From positions 186,001-250,000 of the forward strand of contig JACKPM010000002.1 of assembly GCA_024233495.1 (NCBI GenBank): DNA of 64,000 nt. Direction: 5' to 3'. Under the pieces are notes generated by a model. It was not told the origin of the DNA. It saw nothing but the letters and a program-made list of their open reading frames with translations, and searched no databases. The stretch is from Chlamydiales bacterium. Its GTDB lineage: Bacteria > Chlamydiota > Chlamydiia > Chlamydiales > JAAKFR01. Positions 43,846-52,971 of this stretch are shown one piece after another. Each line of letters begins with the position of its first letter. Within the stretch, counting starts at the first letter, position 1. The position numbers were made by a program, and so were the translations under genes.

Positions 43846-44697
43846 ATGCATAGCGCGAAATCGAAAAAAAAATGGGTAGAGGAGATTGAGAGGAGTTTTA
43901 CTCCTAAGCCGCGCACCGAAGAGGTGCATCTCTCGCTCATTTTGCCCACCTATAACTGTGGTGCAACGATTGATCGCACGCTTGATTCAATCAGACGGCA
44001 GCACTACCCTTCGCTTGAGGTGATTGTTGTTGATGCAGGGTCGACAGACCAGACGCATGCGATTTTAGCTGAATATGCACAGCTCATTACGCGGGTTTAT
44101 AGCGTCTCTGGGCACAATATCGCAGAGATGATCAACAGAGGGACAGCCCTAGCTTCAGGGGACTACATTGCCGTCCTCTATCCGGGAAGCTGTTATTTGA
44201 GTAACCAAACCTACAATATCTTTGCTGAGGCTGTCCTTGACTACGCCCACCCTGACCTTGTTTATTGCGGCACGACGAGTAGCCGTAGCATGCTCCTCAT
44301 CAATAGCACCTGCCATGAACTTTCGCTCAAGGAGATCAAAAGGGGGCGCTTTCCGGTGATCATAGGAGGGTGTTGGATCAGGCGAGACTTCTTCCTCAAG
44401 TTGGGAAAACTCAATCCAAACTATAAAATGCGCTTCATGTTTGATATGCTATGCCGTATCATGAAGCAACCCAAGAAAAGACTTGTGCATCTCGATCGCT
44501 CCCTTGTCGAGTCCGACCTTGCTCTTGTTGCCCAAGTTAAAGGCAGAGAGCTTGCTTTTCCTTGGGATACATGGAAAATTTTGAAACATCACTTTGGTAC
44601 ATGGGCAGCTTTGCGCTGGTTTGCCTCCTTGCCCTTTACGATTGTAGTAAAACTTTTTTGGCGCGCCCTCAAAAAGCAGATTTTCGAAGAGAAATAA
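43846..44697 (+). CDS. Family 2 glycosyltransferase
   Basis: A 283-aa GT-A enzyme: [40 protein letters not shown] and the [20 protein letters not shown] segment, the WcaA-like pattern. A C-terminal hydrophobic stretch suggests membrane association. The ATG at 43846 is used; the frame upstream lies over glyQS. It sits between glyQS and pgsA, where C. trachomatis has no such gene as I recall, so it may be an insertion in this lineage. Donor and acceptor unknown. Confidence 0.82.
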   Translation: MHSAKSKKKWVEEIERSFTPKPRTEEVHLSLILPTYNCGATIDRTLDSIRRQHYPSLEVIVVDAGSTDQTHAILAEYAQLITRVYSVSGHNIAEMINRGTALASGDYIAVLYPGSCYLSNQTYNIFAEAVLDYAHPDLVYCGTTSSRSMLLINSTCHELSLKEIKRGRFPVIIGGCWIRRDFFLKLGKLNPNYKMRFMFDMLCRIMKQPKKRLVHLDRSLVESDLALVAQVKGRELAFPWDTWKILKHHFGTWAALRWFASLPFTIVVKLFWRALKKQIFEEK

Positions 44698-44724
44698 GAT
44701 TTTGTATGTTATAATATTCTATCT

Positions 44725-45855
44725 ATGACAGAGTATTTGTCTACCAATCGAAATTGTTTGCTTTGGCGGCAAGATTACCAAGGTAATGTGCGTCCTGCTG
44801 GTGCCTATATCGCTGGGATGGTAGGTTATGCCTTCTCAATTGTGACGCGCACCATCTATGTGGCGATTCGTGCCATCGTAATGGTTGCCCGTTTCTTCAT
44901 TGCTGTGGGCTCGACACTTTTTTGGTATGGCGATGTAAAGCAAAAGTGGAAAGATCTGGGTGTCTCTGTGCTCACATTTGGAGGGTCGCTCCTCGAGCTA
45001 GCGAATACGGGTGTGGGTACAATCTGTCCTCCTCTCGCTTACAAGATCGATGAGTGGCTCTATCAAAGAGGGGGTGTGATGGAGCACAATGCTTTTATCA
45101 CAAAGTGGGTTGAGCCAGTGGATGTGCGGCTCGCCCCTCTGGCGCCTTGGCCCTCCCCAGACGGTGATGATGCTCTTGAGCGAGCACAAATAGCGCTGAT
45201 TGAATTGTTTGAGCAGCATGAGCAAGAGGAGCGCGAGGCGCAGTTGGCATCGCAGTGCGCGCGTTTTAAAAAGGCTGCACGTCGTGCTTTTACCACAATG
45301 AAAAGAGAAGGCGTTTTGCCAAAAACTTCTGATAGTGACGATGTGCTCTCTCTTGAAGATGTTGCGATTTACTATGGAGAGACGCAAAAGGTTTGCTCAG
45401 CTGCAGTGGTGGCTGCGATGCTGCAGGGGGGAAAAGGGGGTGTACTCAGAAGGACGGTATTAGCAATCTACGATCAGAAAGCTGAATATGCACAGCTTCG
45501 ACAACAACGTGCAGTAATCGCCCGCGCGTTGCAAAGGCAGTATGGAGGCAACGTGCCCCCTGGACAGCTCGTGGAACTAGCTGACGTAGACGGCCAGCTT
45601 AGGCTCTTTGAGGCAGAAAAAGCTCGATTGGAAGCGGGAATCCAAGACGCTGAGAGCAAACTCAGCGAAGTTTCACTTGAGTCCTGCATTCAACATCTTG
45701 CCAATTACAGACCAAATCCAGCAGTCCCAATAGATCCAGCTGTCGCCTCCTTCGCTGAGGCTGTAAAAGAGGTGGGAGTAAAGCTTGCCACTGCGCTGCG
45801 GCAAGACTGGGAGGCGCTGTGGCGCCCCTTTTTCCAAAAAGTTTTCATGCCTTGA
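44725..45855 (+). CDS. Hypothetical protein with N-terminal membrane segments
   Basis: A 376-aa protein. Residues 25-75 form a bilobed hydrophobic region (YIAGMVGYAFSIVTRTIYVA, IVMVARFFIAVGSTLFW), and the rest is soluble, with Glu/Gln/Arg-rich helices (ERAQIALIELFEQHEQEERE and a coiled coil around 240-310). The paired hydrophobic segments recall inclusion-membrane (Inc) type proteins of chlamydiae, but this is only a resemblance. A TATAAT at 44710-44715 lies just nine bases before the ATG. No family was recognised. Confidence 0.65.
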   Translation: MTEYLSTNRNCLLWRQDYQGNVRPAGAYIAGMVGYAFSIVTRTIYVAIRAIVMVARFFIAVGSTLFWYGDVKQKWKDLGVSVLTFGGSLLELANTGVGTICPPLAYKIDEWLYQRGGVMEHNAFITKWVEPVDVRLAPLAPWPSPDGDDALERAQIALIELFEQHEQEEREAQLASQCARFKKAARRAFTTMKREGVLPKTSDSDDVLSLEDVAIYYGETQKVCSAAVVAAMLQGGKGGVLRRTVLAIYDQKAEYAQLRQQRAVIARALQRQYGGNVPPGQLVELADVDGQLRLFEAEKARLEAGIQDAESKLSEVSLESCIQHLANYRPNPAVPIDPAVASFAEAVKEVGVKLATALRQDWEALWRPFFQKVFMP

Positions 45856-45913
45856 ACTTAAATAGATCCTTCGTTATTTTCGGAGCTTTTACAACTAATT
45901 AGAGGCTCTTCCT

Positions 45914-46516
45914 TTGGGCGTTGCGAACTACCTCACATTCACCCGCATCTTCATCAGCCCCATCTTCATGTTTCTCTATCTTGAGTATGAGCTGCTGGGA
46001 ATTAGCTTTGTTTGGCTTCCCTATATCCTCCTTTTCCTCCTGCTTGTCTCAGAGTTGTCCGATGCCTTTGATGGCTATTTTGCGCGCAAATTGAGTCAGG
46101 TTACTGACTTAGGAAAAATTTTAGACCCCATGGCTGATAGCATTTATCGTATCAGTGTCTTTTTAACCTTCACACGTCCACCTGTGAGCGTACCGCTCCT
46201 TTTGGTCTTTGTCTTTCTCTATCGGGATTCTGTGATCAGCACATTGCGCACGGTGTGTGCCTTGCGTGGTTTTGCTTTGGCAGCGCGTTCGACAGGGAAG
46301 ATCAAGGCTGTGATTCAGGCGATTGCGACCTTTGTGATCACAATCATTTTGATTCCCTACTCTTTGGGTTACATGAGTGGGGCCACCATGCGCATGACAG
46401 CGACTATCGCAACGGCTGTGGCAGCGGCGTATGCGCTCTATGCTGGGGTGGAGTATTTGTGGGCGAATCGCGACTATGTCATCCGTCTACTTCGACGGGA
46501 GAAGGGCAGCAACTAG
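45914..46516 (+). CDS. pgsA: CDP-diacylglycerol-glycerol-3-phosphate 3-phosphatidyltransferase
   Basis: A 200-aa membrane enzyme of phosphatidylglycerol synthesis. The CDP-alcohol motif SDAFDGYFARKLSQVTDLGK continuing to ILDPMAD fits DG-x2-AR-x8-G-x3-D-x3-D exactly. Four to five membrane helices are predicted. It starts at a TTG (GVANYLTFTRI follows), with no good upstream ATG. Its 3' end overlaps folE, convergent, by 38 bases. Confidence 0.9.
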   Translation: MGVANYLTFTRIFISPIFMFLYLEYELLGISFVWLPYILLFLLLVSELSDAFDGYFARKLSQVTDLGKILDPMADSIYRISVFLTFTRPPVSVPLLLVFVFLYRDSVISTLRTVCALRGFALAARSTGKIKAVIQAIATFVITIILIPYSLGYMSGATMRMTATIATAVAAAYALYAGVEYLWANRDYVIRLLRREKGSN

Positions 46517-46988
46517 TTGTTTCGAATAAAGAGTTTTTATCGCGCACACCGCGCGCTCTTACGCAGCTATGCTCTGCAATAACATTGACTACTACCTCCG
46601 TACTCAACGCATTTGCCAGCGTGCGTGCGATTTGATCTGTGAGACGTTCTTGCAGCTGAGGGCGGTTTGCAAAGTGGTGCACCACTTGATGAATTGTTCC
46701 AAGCCCTAAGATTGAGCCGTTGGGTACGTAGCTGACAGTTGTTTTCCCATACATAGGCAAGAAATGGTGCTCGCAAAAGCTCACAAATGAGATGTCATGC
46801 ACCGTGATCTCTTGTGTACTCTCCCATGGAATAAGGGAGATATCGGGGAAGTTGTCAGGAACAAGTCCCGTGAAAACCTCCTCTTCATACATTTTGGCAA
46901 CGCGCGCAGGCGTCTTAGCAAGGCTTGGATCGTTGAGATCTAGGCCAAGCAGCTCCATGATTTTTGCAAAGTGGTACTCAATGCTCAT
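46479..46988 (-). CDS. folE: GTP cyclohydrolase I
   Basis: The first enzyme of pterin/folate synthesis. At 169 aa it is short but contains the conserved core: SFCEHHFLPMYGKTTVSYVP with Zn ligands Cys and His, NRPQLQERLTDQIARTLANA, and AEHSCVRARGVRDKNS with the second Zn Cys. The shortened part is the N-terminal helix. It overlaps the ABC-F gene as ATGA. From memory, classical Chlamydia lack a standard folE, so its presence is a useful lineage character. Confidence 0.9.
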   Translation of the reverse strand: MSIEYHFAKIMELLGLDLNDPSLAKTPARVAKMYEEEVFTGLVPDNFPDISLIPWESTQEITVHDISFVSFCEHHFLPMYGKTTVSYVPNGSILGLGTIHQVVHHFANRPQLQERLTDQIARTLANALSTEVVVNVIAEHSCVRARGVRDKNSLFETTSCCPSPVEVDG

Positions 46989-48565
46989 CTTTGGGCCAAA
47001 TAATCTTCTAGAGGACCGTCATAAGTGTGAATGCCATCGGCCTCAAAAGCGATGATTTTTGTTGCAAAATCCTCGATCAATGTGCGGTCATGTGCCACAA
47101 CAACAGCTGTTCCTTTATAATCTTTCAAGCCCCAAGCAAGTGCACTCACTGCCTCAAGGTCTAGGTGACCGTTTGGCTCATCGAGAATAATGAAGTTGTG
47201 ATCTTCCAGCATCATCCCGGCCAAAATGAGCCGCGCTGTCTCTCCTCCCGAAAGTGTCGCTACCTTTTTAAAGGCATCATCCCCACCAAAAAGCATCTTC
47301 CCAAGAACGCCGCGAATGTCTTGGTCATAGAGTCCCTCCTTACGGCAACGGAGCCAATCAAAGACATTTTCACTTCCTTCTTTGGAAACAAGGTCGCTGT
47401 GGTTTTGAGGGAAGTAGCTCTTGATTACTTGATGACCATACTCCACTCCACCGTAGTCAGGGTCGAGCACGCCAGCCATCATCTTTGCAAGCGTTGTCTT
47501 TCCTCGTCCGTTGCTTCCAATAATGCCAATTTTGTCTCCGCGGTGAATCTCATACGAGAAATCCTCGATCACCTTCTTCCCATCATACCCCTTGGAGACA
47601 TGCTCCAATTTGCACACAATCTTTCCAGATTGTAGCTCAGGCTTAGGGAAGCGCACATAGGGGCGCTGAATATTTGACTTCTTCAAATCTTGCGGCTGTA
47701 ACCGCTCAATCTCTTTCTTTCTAGATTGTACCTGGCTCGCACGTGTTCCCGCGCTGAACTTTGAAACGAACTCTTGCAATTGCTTGATCTTCTTTTCTTT
47801 TGACTTGATGTCAGCGGCATCTCTCTCCTGTGCTTGCGTCTTTGTAAGCACCATCTGATCGTAGTTGCCTGGATAGATAATCACAGTATCAAAATCGATA
47901 TCAGCAATGTGCGTGGTCACTGAGTTAAGGAAGTGACGGTCGTGAGAGACTACAATGAGCGTACCGGTATAGCTGTGGAAAAACTCCTCTAACCATCCAA
48001 TTGACTCAAAGTCGAGGTGGTTCGTCGGCTCGTCAAGAAGCAGCGCTTGAGGATTTCCAAAAAGAGCTTGGCAAAGAAGTGCGCGGAACTGAATATCAGT
48101 CGGAACATTCCGCATCTTCTCGCCATGCAGCTCTGACGTTATGCCAGCGCCTGTCAAAAGTTCTTCAGCATTCGCCTCGGCACTGTACCCATCTTCTTCA
48201 GCTACAACTTCTTCGAGTTCTCCTAGGCGGATGCCAATTTCATCAGTCATCTCACCTTCATAAAGACGGTCGCGCTCTTCAAGAGCTGCCCAAAGACGCT
48301 CGTTACCCATGATCACAGTATCCATGAGCGTGTAATCTGCGAAGTCCTCAATGTTCTGCCGCAAGATGCCCACTTTCTCAGGGAGCGTCACACTGCCGGA
48401 GTTCTTATCCTCTTCGCCCATGATGATGCGCAAAAGAGTGGACTTTCCCGCCCCGTTAGGGCCTGTCAAGCCGTACCGATTGCCTGGGTTAAAGGTAACA
48501 GAAACTCCCCCAAAGAGAAGGCGGCTTCCAAAACTTTTTGAAATCTCATCTAAAACAATACTCAT
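46985..48565 (-). CDS. ABC-F family ATPase (ribosome-associated, YbiT-like)
   Basis: A 526-aa protein with two ABC domains and no membrane part. Walker A motifs are GPNGAGKST (residues about 36-44) and GSNGRGKTT (about 350). LLLDEPTNHLD and IILDEPNGHLD are the Walker B regions, and the second signature LSGGETARL is intact. The first signature is degenerate (VPTDIQFRALLCQAL), as is usual in YbiT-type members. The linker near 245-300 is charged and helical. It acts on translating ribosomes. It is coupled to folE. Confidence 0.92.
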   Translation of the reverse strand: MSIVLDEISKSFGSRLLFGGVSVTFNPGNRYGLTGPNGAGKSTLLRIIMGEEDKNSGSVTLPEKVGILRQNIEDFADYTLMDTVIMGNERLWAALEERDRLYEGEMTDEIGIRLGELEEVVAEEDGYSAEANAEELLTGAGITSELHGEKMRNVPTDIQFRALLCQALFGNPQALLLDEPTNHLDFESIGWLEEFFHSYTGTLIVVSHDRHFLNSVTTHIADIDFDTVIIYPGNYDQMVLTKTQAQERDAADIKSKEKKIKQLQEFVSKFSAGTRASQVQSRKKEIERLQPQDLKKSNIQRPYVRFPKPELQSGKIVCKLEHVSKGYDGKKVIEDFSYEIHRGDKIGIIGSNGRGKTTLAKMMAGVLDPDYGGVEYGHQVIKSYFPQNHSDLVSKEGSENVFDWLRCRKEGLYDQDIRGVLGKMLFGGDDAFKKVATLSGGETARLILAGMMLEDHNFIILDEPNGHLDLEAVSALAWGLKDYKGTAVVVAHDRTLIEDFATKIIAFEADGIHTYDGPLEDYLAQR

Positions 48566-48593
48566 GCCAAACAGTGTATCAGGTTAGAACTTT

Positions 48594-49541
48594 TCATGCA
48601 CGGGGATGTGCTTTCTCATATACTTCCCGCTTCAACTTTGTAGAAACTTGGGTATAGAGAGTGGTAGTGGCAAGCGAGCTATGTCCCAAAAGCGTCTGGA
48701 TGGTTTTTAAATCCATCCCATTTTCGAGCCAGTGTGTCGCGATTGTGTGCCGAATTGTATGAGGCGTTACCTTTCCTGCAAGCCCACTTGCTGTCAAATA
48801 TTTGTCGAAATTACGGTCCACTGAGCGTGCTGAAAGTCGGGTTCCATTGCGATTCAAGAAAATGGCCTCTGGGTCTTTTTCAGCAAAGTGGCCATCAAAA
48901 TCTTTGTGTCTTTCATTGTGTTCCAAATATGCTACAATCCAATCTGCTGCATTCTGCGTGATTGGTACTACACGTTCTTTCCGCCCTTTTCCGCGCAACT
49001 TGATAAGCAGCCCCTGCCGATCAAAATCCTTTCGGTTCATTCCTACAAGCTCACTTACGCGCAGCCCTGAGCTGTAGAAAAGCTCCATGATTGTGCGGTC
49101 GCGAAACCCTAAATAGCACGAAGTATCGGGCTGGTCAAAAAGCTTTTGAATCTCCCCAAATGAAAGAGAATAGGGGACCCGTTTCTCCAGCTTTGGACTC
49201 TCCATCAATTCGAGCGGATTGCTCTTTAAAATATCATGCTTCATGCAAAACTTGAAGAACGTACGCAAAGAAGAGATGCGCCGTACAACAGTGCGGCGTT
49301 GCCCCGTCATCTCCGCAATATAGCGGCGCAAAACCGAACGGTCAATTTTTGCGAGGGATACTTCACTCATTTCCCCACAATACTGCCCCTTGTGCGAAAT
49401 GCTCGCTGTCTTCTTCTCACACTCCAGTTCTAGAAACGTCTTCAAATTAGAGAGATCGATCGCATAGTTGCGCACCGTGTGCTCGCTCGCATTTTTCACA
49501 AAACGCAAATACTCGAGGAATTGATAACACTCTTTGATCAC
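48594..49541 (-). CDS. xerC: Tyrosine recombinase XerC
   Basis: A 315-aa site-specific recombinase for chromosome dimer resolution. The catalytic set is complete: Arg in SSGLRVSEL, Lys in RGKGRKERVVP, His-x-x-Arg in TPHTIRHTIA, His in LLGHSSLATT, and Tyr in TTLYTQVS. The GTG at 49541 gives the expected start VIKECYQFLEYLRFVKNASE. The open frame continues to 49592, but those codons come from an inverted-repeat element at 49556-49680. Its position beside the ABC-F and rnz genes follows CT346-CT348. Confidence 0.93.
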   Translation of the reverse strand: MIKECYQFLEYLRFVKNASEHTVRNYAIDLSNLKTFLELECEKKTASISHKGQYCGEMSEVSLAKIDRSVLRRYIAEMTGQRRTVVRRISSLRTFFKFCMKHDILKSNPLELMESPKLEKRVPYSLSFGEIQKLFDQPDTSCYLGFRDRTIMELFYSSGLRVSELVGMNRKDFDRQGLLIKLRGKGRKERVVPITQNAADWIVAYLEHNERHKDFDGHFAEKDPEAIFLNRNGTRLSARSVDRNFDKYLTASGLAGKVTPHTIRHTIATHWLENGMDLKTIQTLLGHSSLATTTLYTQVSTKLKREVYEKAHPRA

Positions 49542-49555
49542 ACCCTTGAATATAT

Positions 49556-49680
49556 AGCGGATTGAATTTTTAATGATAGAAGTTTTCGCCACTCCTCTTC
49601 ATGAGAGATCATGCTTATTCTCATTGACCACCAATGGTCAATGTCGAACTTCGCGTTTCCTCAACAATTCAAGAATTGAC
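49556..49680. repeat. Inverted-repeat element, family 1, copy 2
   Basis: It begins TATAGCGGATTGAATTTTTA, holds the central palindrome TTGACCACCAATGGTCAA followed by TGTCGAACTTCGCGTTTCCT, and ends at AAGAATTGAC. The right arm is shortened relative to the copy at 52736. It fills the whole xerC-rnz spacer, overlapping the last codons of rnz, and occupies the position of the xerC promoter. Confidence 0.82.
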
Positions 49681-50577
49681 TGGAAAAGGAAATACTTTCA
49701 TGTCTTCTGCTGCATCGACATTGGGAAAAACACTCTTCGCCTCTTCTACAAACGGCTGTGTTTTCAAATACCTAGCTGAGAAGTGTGTGAGGATCAGTTT
49801 TTCTGCATTCGCATCTCTAGCAATTCCTGCAGCTTGCTTTGCAGTCAAGTGGAAGTGTTTTTTTGCGAGCTCTTCATGCTCATTTAAATAAGTGCTTTCA
49901 CAGAGCAAAACTTTCGCATCTTTTGCAATGCGCACAGCTTGTGGACAAAGGCGCGTGTCGCTCACATAGACAAATGTATCACCCTTGCGGATCCAGCTCA
50001 CATCTTCAAGACGTACGCGCTCACCTTCGACAAAGAGCTCTCCCTTCTGCGTCAACTCTCGCACAAGTGGCCCACGAATATTATAAGCATGCAATTTCTT
50101 TTGATCATATTTGCGCCGATCGGGCTCCGTAATGCGCCACGCAATGTTATCTACGCCATGATCCAAAAACTCTGCCTCAATGCGAAACTTCCCATCTTCT
50201 ACCAAACCTGCCTCAGAAACAGGGTGTTCAATCACCTCAATCGTCTCGTGGTAGATCGTGCCATAGCGCAAACGGTCAAAGTATTTTTTCCCACTTGCTG
50301 GGTAGTAGCAATGAACAGGGTGGCTCACCTTGTCCAAGTTGAGGCGCATCAACATCGACCCCAACCCTAAACAGTGATCGCCATGGAAATGACTCACAAA
50401 AATGCGTGTCACGACAGGTGGAGCAATATTCGCAAAAATAAATTGACGTTGAGTTCCCTCCCCTGGGTCGAAAAGAAGTCCCTCCTCATTCCATCGCACC
50501 AAATAGGCGCCATGGTTCCGCCTTCTGGTAGGCTGCTGACTCGAAGAACCTAAAATAATTAAATCACGAACGCTCAC
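49669..50577 (-). CDS. rnz: Ribonuclease Z
   Basis: A 302-aa metallo-beta-lactamase-fold tRNA 3' endonuclease. It has the zinc motif [15 protein letters not shown], the further ligands in [12 protein letters not shown] and [10 protein letters not shown], and the PxKxF-like exosite region. The start [20 protein letters not shown] is typical. The last codons, FPFPVNS, run into the right end of the inverted-repeat element, which supplies the stop. Confidence 0.93.
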   Translation of the reverse strand: MSVRDLIILGSSSQQPTRRRNHGAYLVRWNEEGLLFDPGEGTQRQFIFANIAPPVVTRIFVSHFHGDHCLGLGSMLMRLNLDKVSHPVHCYYPASGKKYFDRLRYGTIYHETIEVIEHPVSEAGLVEDGKFRIEAEFLDHGVDNIAWRITEPDRRKYDQKKLHAYNIRGPLVRELTQKGELFVEGERVRLEDVSWIRKGDTFVYVSDTRLCPQAVRIAKDAKVLLCESTYLNEHEELAKKHFHLTAKQAAGIARDANAEKLILTHFSARYLKTQPFVEEAKSVFPNVDAAEDMKVFPFPVNS

Positions 50578-50653
50578 AATGGCATAAGAAATTAGCTGAT
50601 GTTTGGATACAAGTCAATTGAAGTTTAAGGTACTTTGCTATATACAACTCGGT

Positions 50654-51686
50654 ATGAGCTCTTCAACATCCATATCATCTTCTTTATCTCCTTCATCTCC
50701 TTCTCCTTTTTCAAACAATTCAGGGAATGTACGTGTGAGTATAGCTGCGCAGCAAGCTTTGGCTAGAGGAGCGCCTCCTCCTCCAGGTTTAGGTGCGCTG
50801 CCTTCAGGTATGATAGCTCTCCAGATATGCATCCAGGTATGCCTCCAGGCATGCTCTCCAGATATGCATCCAGGTATGCCTCCAGGTATGCTCTCCAGAC
50901 ATGCATCCAGGTATGCCTCCATGCTTTCTCCCAGGTATGCCTCCAGGTATGCTCTCTAGGTATGCCTCCAGGTATGCCTTCAGGTATGCCTCCAGGCATG
51001 CCTCTCTAGGGTATGCTCCCCAGGTATGCCTCTCTAGGTATGCTCTCCAGGTATGCTCTAGTATGCCTCTCCAGGTATGTGCCTCTAGGTATGCCTCCAG
51101 GCTCTCCAGGTATAGGATCCAGATATGCATCCAGGTATGCCTCTAGGTATGTGCTCTAGTATGCCTAGGTATGCCTCCAGGTGCATGCCCCTAGTATGCT
51201 CAGGCATGCCTCAGGGCATGCCCAGGCATGCCTCCAGTATGTATCCAGACATGCATCCAGGCCATCCAGGCATGCTCAGGCATGCCTCCAGGCATGATGC
51301 CTGCATGCCTACAGGTATGCCTACAGGCGCCTGGGTATGCTCACAGGTATGCTTCACAGGTATGCCTGCACAGGCATGCCTACAGGCATGCCTTCCAGCA
51401 TGATGCTCCAGGCATGCCTCCCAAGCATGATGCCTCCAAGCATGATGCCCCAGGTATGCCCCAAGTATGATGCCCAAGTATGATGTGCCCAGGTATGCCT
51501 CTGGCATGATGCCTCCAGGTGATGATGCCCAGGTGTATCGCCAGCTGGGGCATGACAGAAAATGCTATCGAACACCAGGACATGCAGCCGCCAGCCTCAA
51601 GTAACCCAATTATAGCACCACCCTTGTTAGAAAATTCCATTAATAGAAACAGTTCTTGGGTGAGGAAGCTTTTTGTCTGTGAATGA
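50654..51686 (+). pseudogene. Frame-broken Ser/Pro-rich repeat protein
   Basis: The ATG at 50654 opens a Ser-rich start (SSSTSISSSLSPSSPSPFSN), then ARGAPPPPGLGALPSGM, and enters a tandem array. Within the array 12-bp units (encoding MPPG) alternate with 13-bp units, which shift the frame. The first frame stops at 50959. A tail in another frame reads MTENAIEHQDMQPPASSNPI and ends at 51686. Either the gene has decayed through unit-length changes, or expression depends on frame state, as in contingency loci, or the array is largely non-coding. No family was recognised. Confidence 0.45.
50818..51545. repeat. Palindromic 12/13-bp tandem repeat array
   Basis: About 55-60 units related to ATGCCTCCAGGT, with frequent variants ATGCTCTCCAGAT (13 bp), ATGCATCCAGGT and ATGCCCCAGGC. 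Wherever the unit junction reads AGGCATGCCT, the sequence is a perfect 10-bp palindrome. The units become shorter and more irregular toward the right end. All six frames stay open for long distances because the units lack stop codons. Confidence 0.92.
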
Positions 51687-51927
51687 TAATGGGGGAAATT
51701 TTACGGGTCGAGTTTTAGAGCCCACTTACGTATCGAACACTGATAAAAAAGGTCGACTTTCAATGAAAGTTCAGACCAAAGAGCTCAAAGATTTTTCTAA
51801 TGTTCTACTTTTCTTGGATGGTATTAAAAAAGTCAGAAAAGATTCTAATCGAGCGGCGTGGCCAGTGCGAATACTGCAGCCATGCGACTCATATTGTAGG
51901 TGTAAGCATGCAAATACATGTGCTTAA
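51673..51927 (+). CDS. Doubtful hypothetical ORF, possibly the continuation of the broken gene
   Basis: The 84-codon frame from a TTG reads NDNGGNFTGRVLEPTYVSNT and DFSNVLLFLDGIKKVRKDSN, which looks more like real protein than chance sequence. It overlaps the tail of the repeat protein in another phase, so it may be the original C-terminus separated by a frameshift. No family was recognised, and no Shine-Dalgarno sequence is seen. Confidence 0.3.
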   Translation: MSVNDNGGNFTGRVLEPTYVSNTDKKGRLSMKVQTKELKDFSNVLLFLDGIKKVRKDSNRAAWPVRILQPCDSYCRCKHANTCA

Positions 51928-52128
51928 TAGGCACCATCCCATAAATTTTGAGGTCACGAGAATGTTCAGAAAGAGTTACGCAACCACAAGGTGATTTAAG
52001 ATCGTACCTAAGGCCAAGGAGAATATGAGCTCTCAATCTTGTGATTCGTCGACTCCTGGGTTGTCACCGGTATCCCGTAGAAAAGTGTGGACAAAAAGAG
52101 GAGTGAATACGAAAGAAAGAAGAGCACA

Positions 52129-52279
52129 GTCAAATCGGTTGAAAATTCATAAATTCATGGCAGATGGCAAAGCCAAAGTAAGGGCGGAGTTCGACTTAGA
52201 CCATTGATGGTCTATGAGAACGAGCACGATCTTTGGTGAAGCCAAATGGTATGAATCAAAAATTTCAACCTGATTTGAC
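52129..52279. repeat. Inverted-repeat element, family 1, copy 3 (opposite orientation)
   Basis: The ends GTCAAATCGGTTGAAAATTC and AAATTTCAACCTGATTTGAC match copy 1 at 33346. The centre TAGACCATTGATGGTCTA is preceded by GGCGGAGTTCGACT, the reverse complement of the copy 1 arrangement, so it is inserted in the other direction. No gene lies inside. Confidence 0.87.
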
Positions 52280-52735
52280 TAGGTGGTTCGTCTGGAAATT
52301 TTAACTGAATTGACCACAAACTTTTCACAGCAGATTCTTAGTCGTCATTTTTGGTTTGGGACTGCTCTTATGAATCCTCGTGGGTTACGCCATTTGCCCT
52401 GCAGTAAGCATCTCGTTTACTTGTAATCGCACAGAGTGCTATGGGAAAGGCTGCTAGTCCTCCCAAGAACGTAGACTCCTCATTACCATGGAAAAGGAGG
52501 AGGTGTTTTAAAGGCAAACCAAGGAGGAAGTAAACCCTGTCAACTCCATCGCTAAAAAGGCAAGGGCGGAGACTCCAAAGCGCCATAGCGACTCAAGGGG
52601 GTGTGTGATGCCGAGTAGCAATAGTGGCACAAACTGAGGCCTCTTTCCAAAACTTCTACATCCTCAACAATAAAACCCATGCGCATGAGTTTAACACATA
52701 TAGGACATTCTCGTCACAGCATCTTGTTTATATAG
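52280..52735. other. Gene-poor stretch, nothing recognised
   Basis: About 450 bases between two inverted-repeat elements. The longest frame is a 72-codon minus-strand ORF (52368-52586) with Leu/Phe-rich composition but no start signal or recognisable family. No tRNA, terminator or clear promoter was seen. It is probably decayed DNA. Confidence 0.6.
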
Positions 52736-52886
52736 CGGTTTGATTTTTAAATGATAGAAATTTCTACCACCTCTCTTTGCTAGAGATCACGCTCCTTCTT
52801 ATTGACCATGAATGGTCAAAATCGAACTTTGCGTTTCCTCTGACTTTGAGGTCTGGCACAGATTTCTATCATTTATAGTCAAACCG
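52736..52886. repeat. Inverted-repeat element, family 1, copy 4
   Basis: The arms are CGGTTTGATTTTTAAATGAT and ATCATTTATAGTCAAACCG. The centre TTGACCATGAATGGTCAA is followed by AATCGAACTTTGCGTTTCCT, the same core as copies 1-3. It is preceded by TATAG, as is copy 2, and followed by GTTGAAAATTTTAC, the outer-arm sequence of copy 1, suggesting nested or composite copies. Confidence 0.87.
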
Positions 52887-52971
52887 GTTGAAAATTTTAC
52901 AGTTTTGTATGGTCTAGCGTAGACAAAGGAGGTCTAAAACTCGACATTAGAGAGTCTGTATTTCTCCAAGC

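Noticed and set aside
50818..51545. CRISPR array
   Set aside because: The repeats are 12-13 bp, directly adjacent and without unique spacers, and no cas genes are nearby.
50638..51640. Long minus-strand ORFs through the repeat array (GIPGGIPG- and WRHTWRHTW-type peptides)
   Set aside because: They exist only because the 12-13 bp units lack stop codons in any frame. None has a plausible start or non-repeat domain.
51794..51994. Possible HNH-nuclease relic (frame with GQCEYC and HVLNRHH)
   Set aside because: The motif spacing is not that of a recognised HNH family and the frame overlaps two other weak ORFs, so it cannot be supported.
52368..52586. 72-codon minus-strand ORF rich in Leu and Phe
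   Set aside because: No ribosome binding site, no neighbours in operon and no family resemblance. Probably chance in a decayed region.
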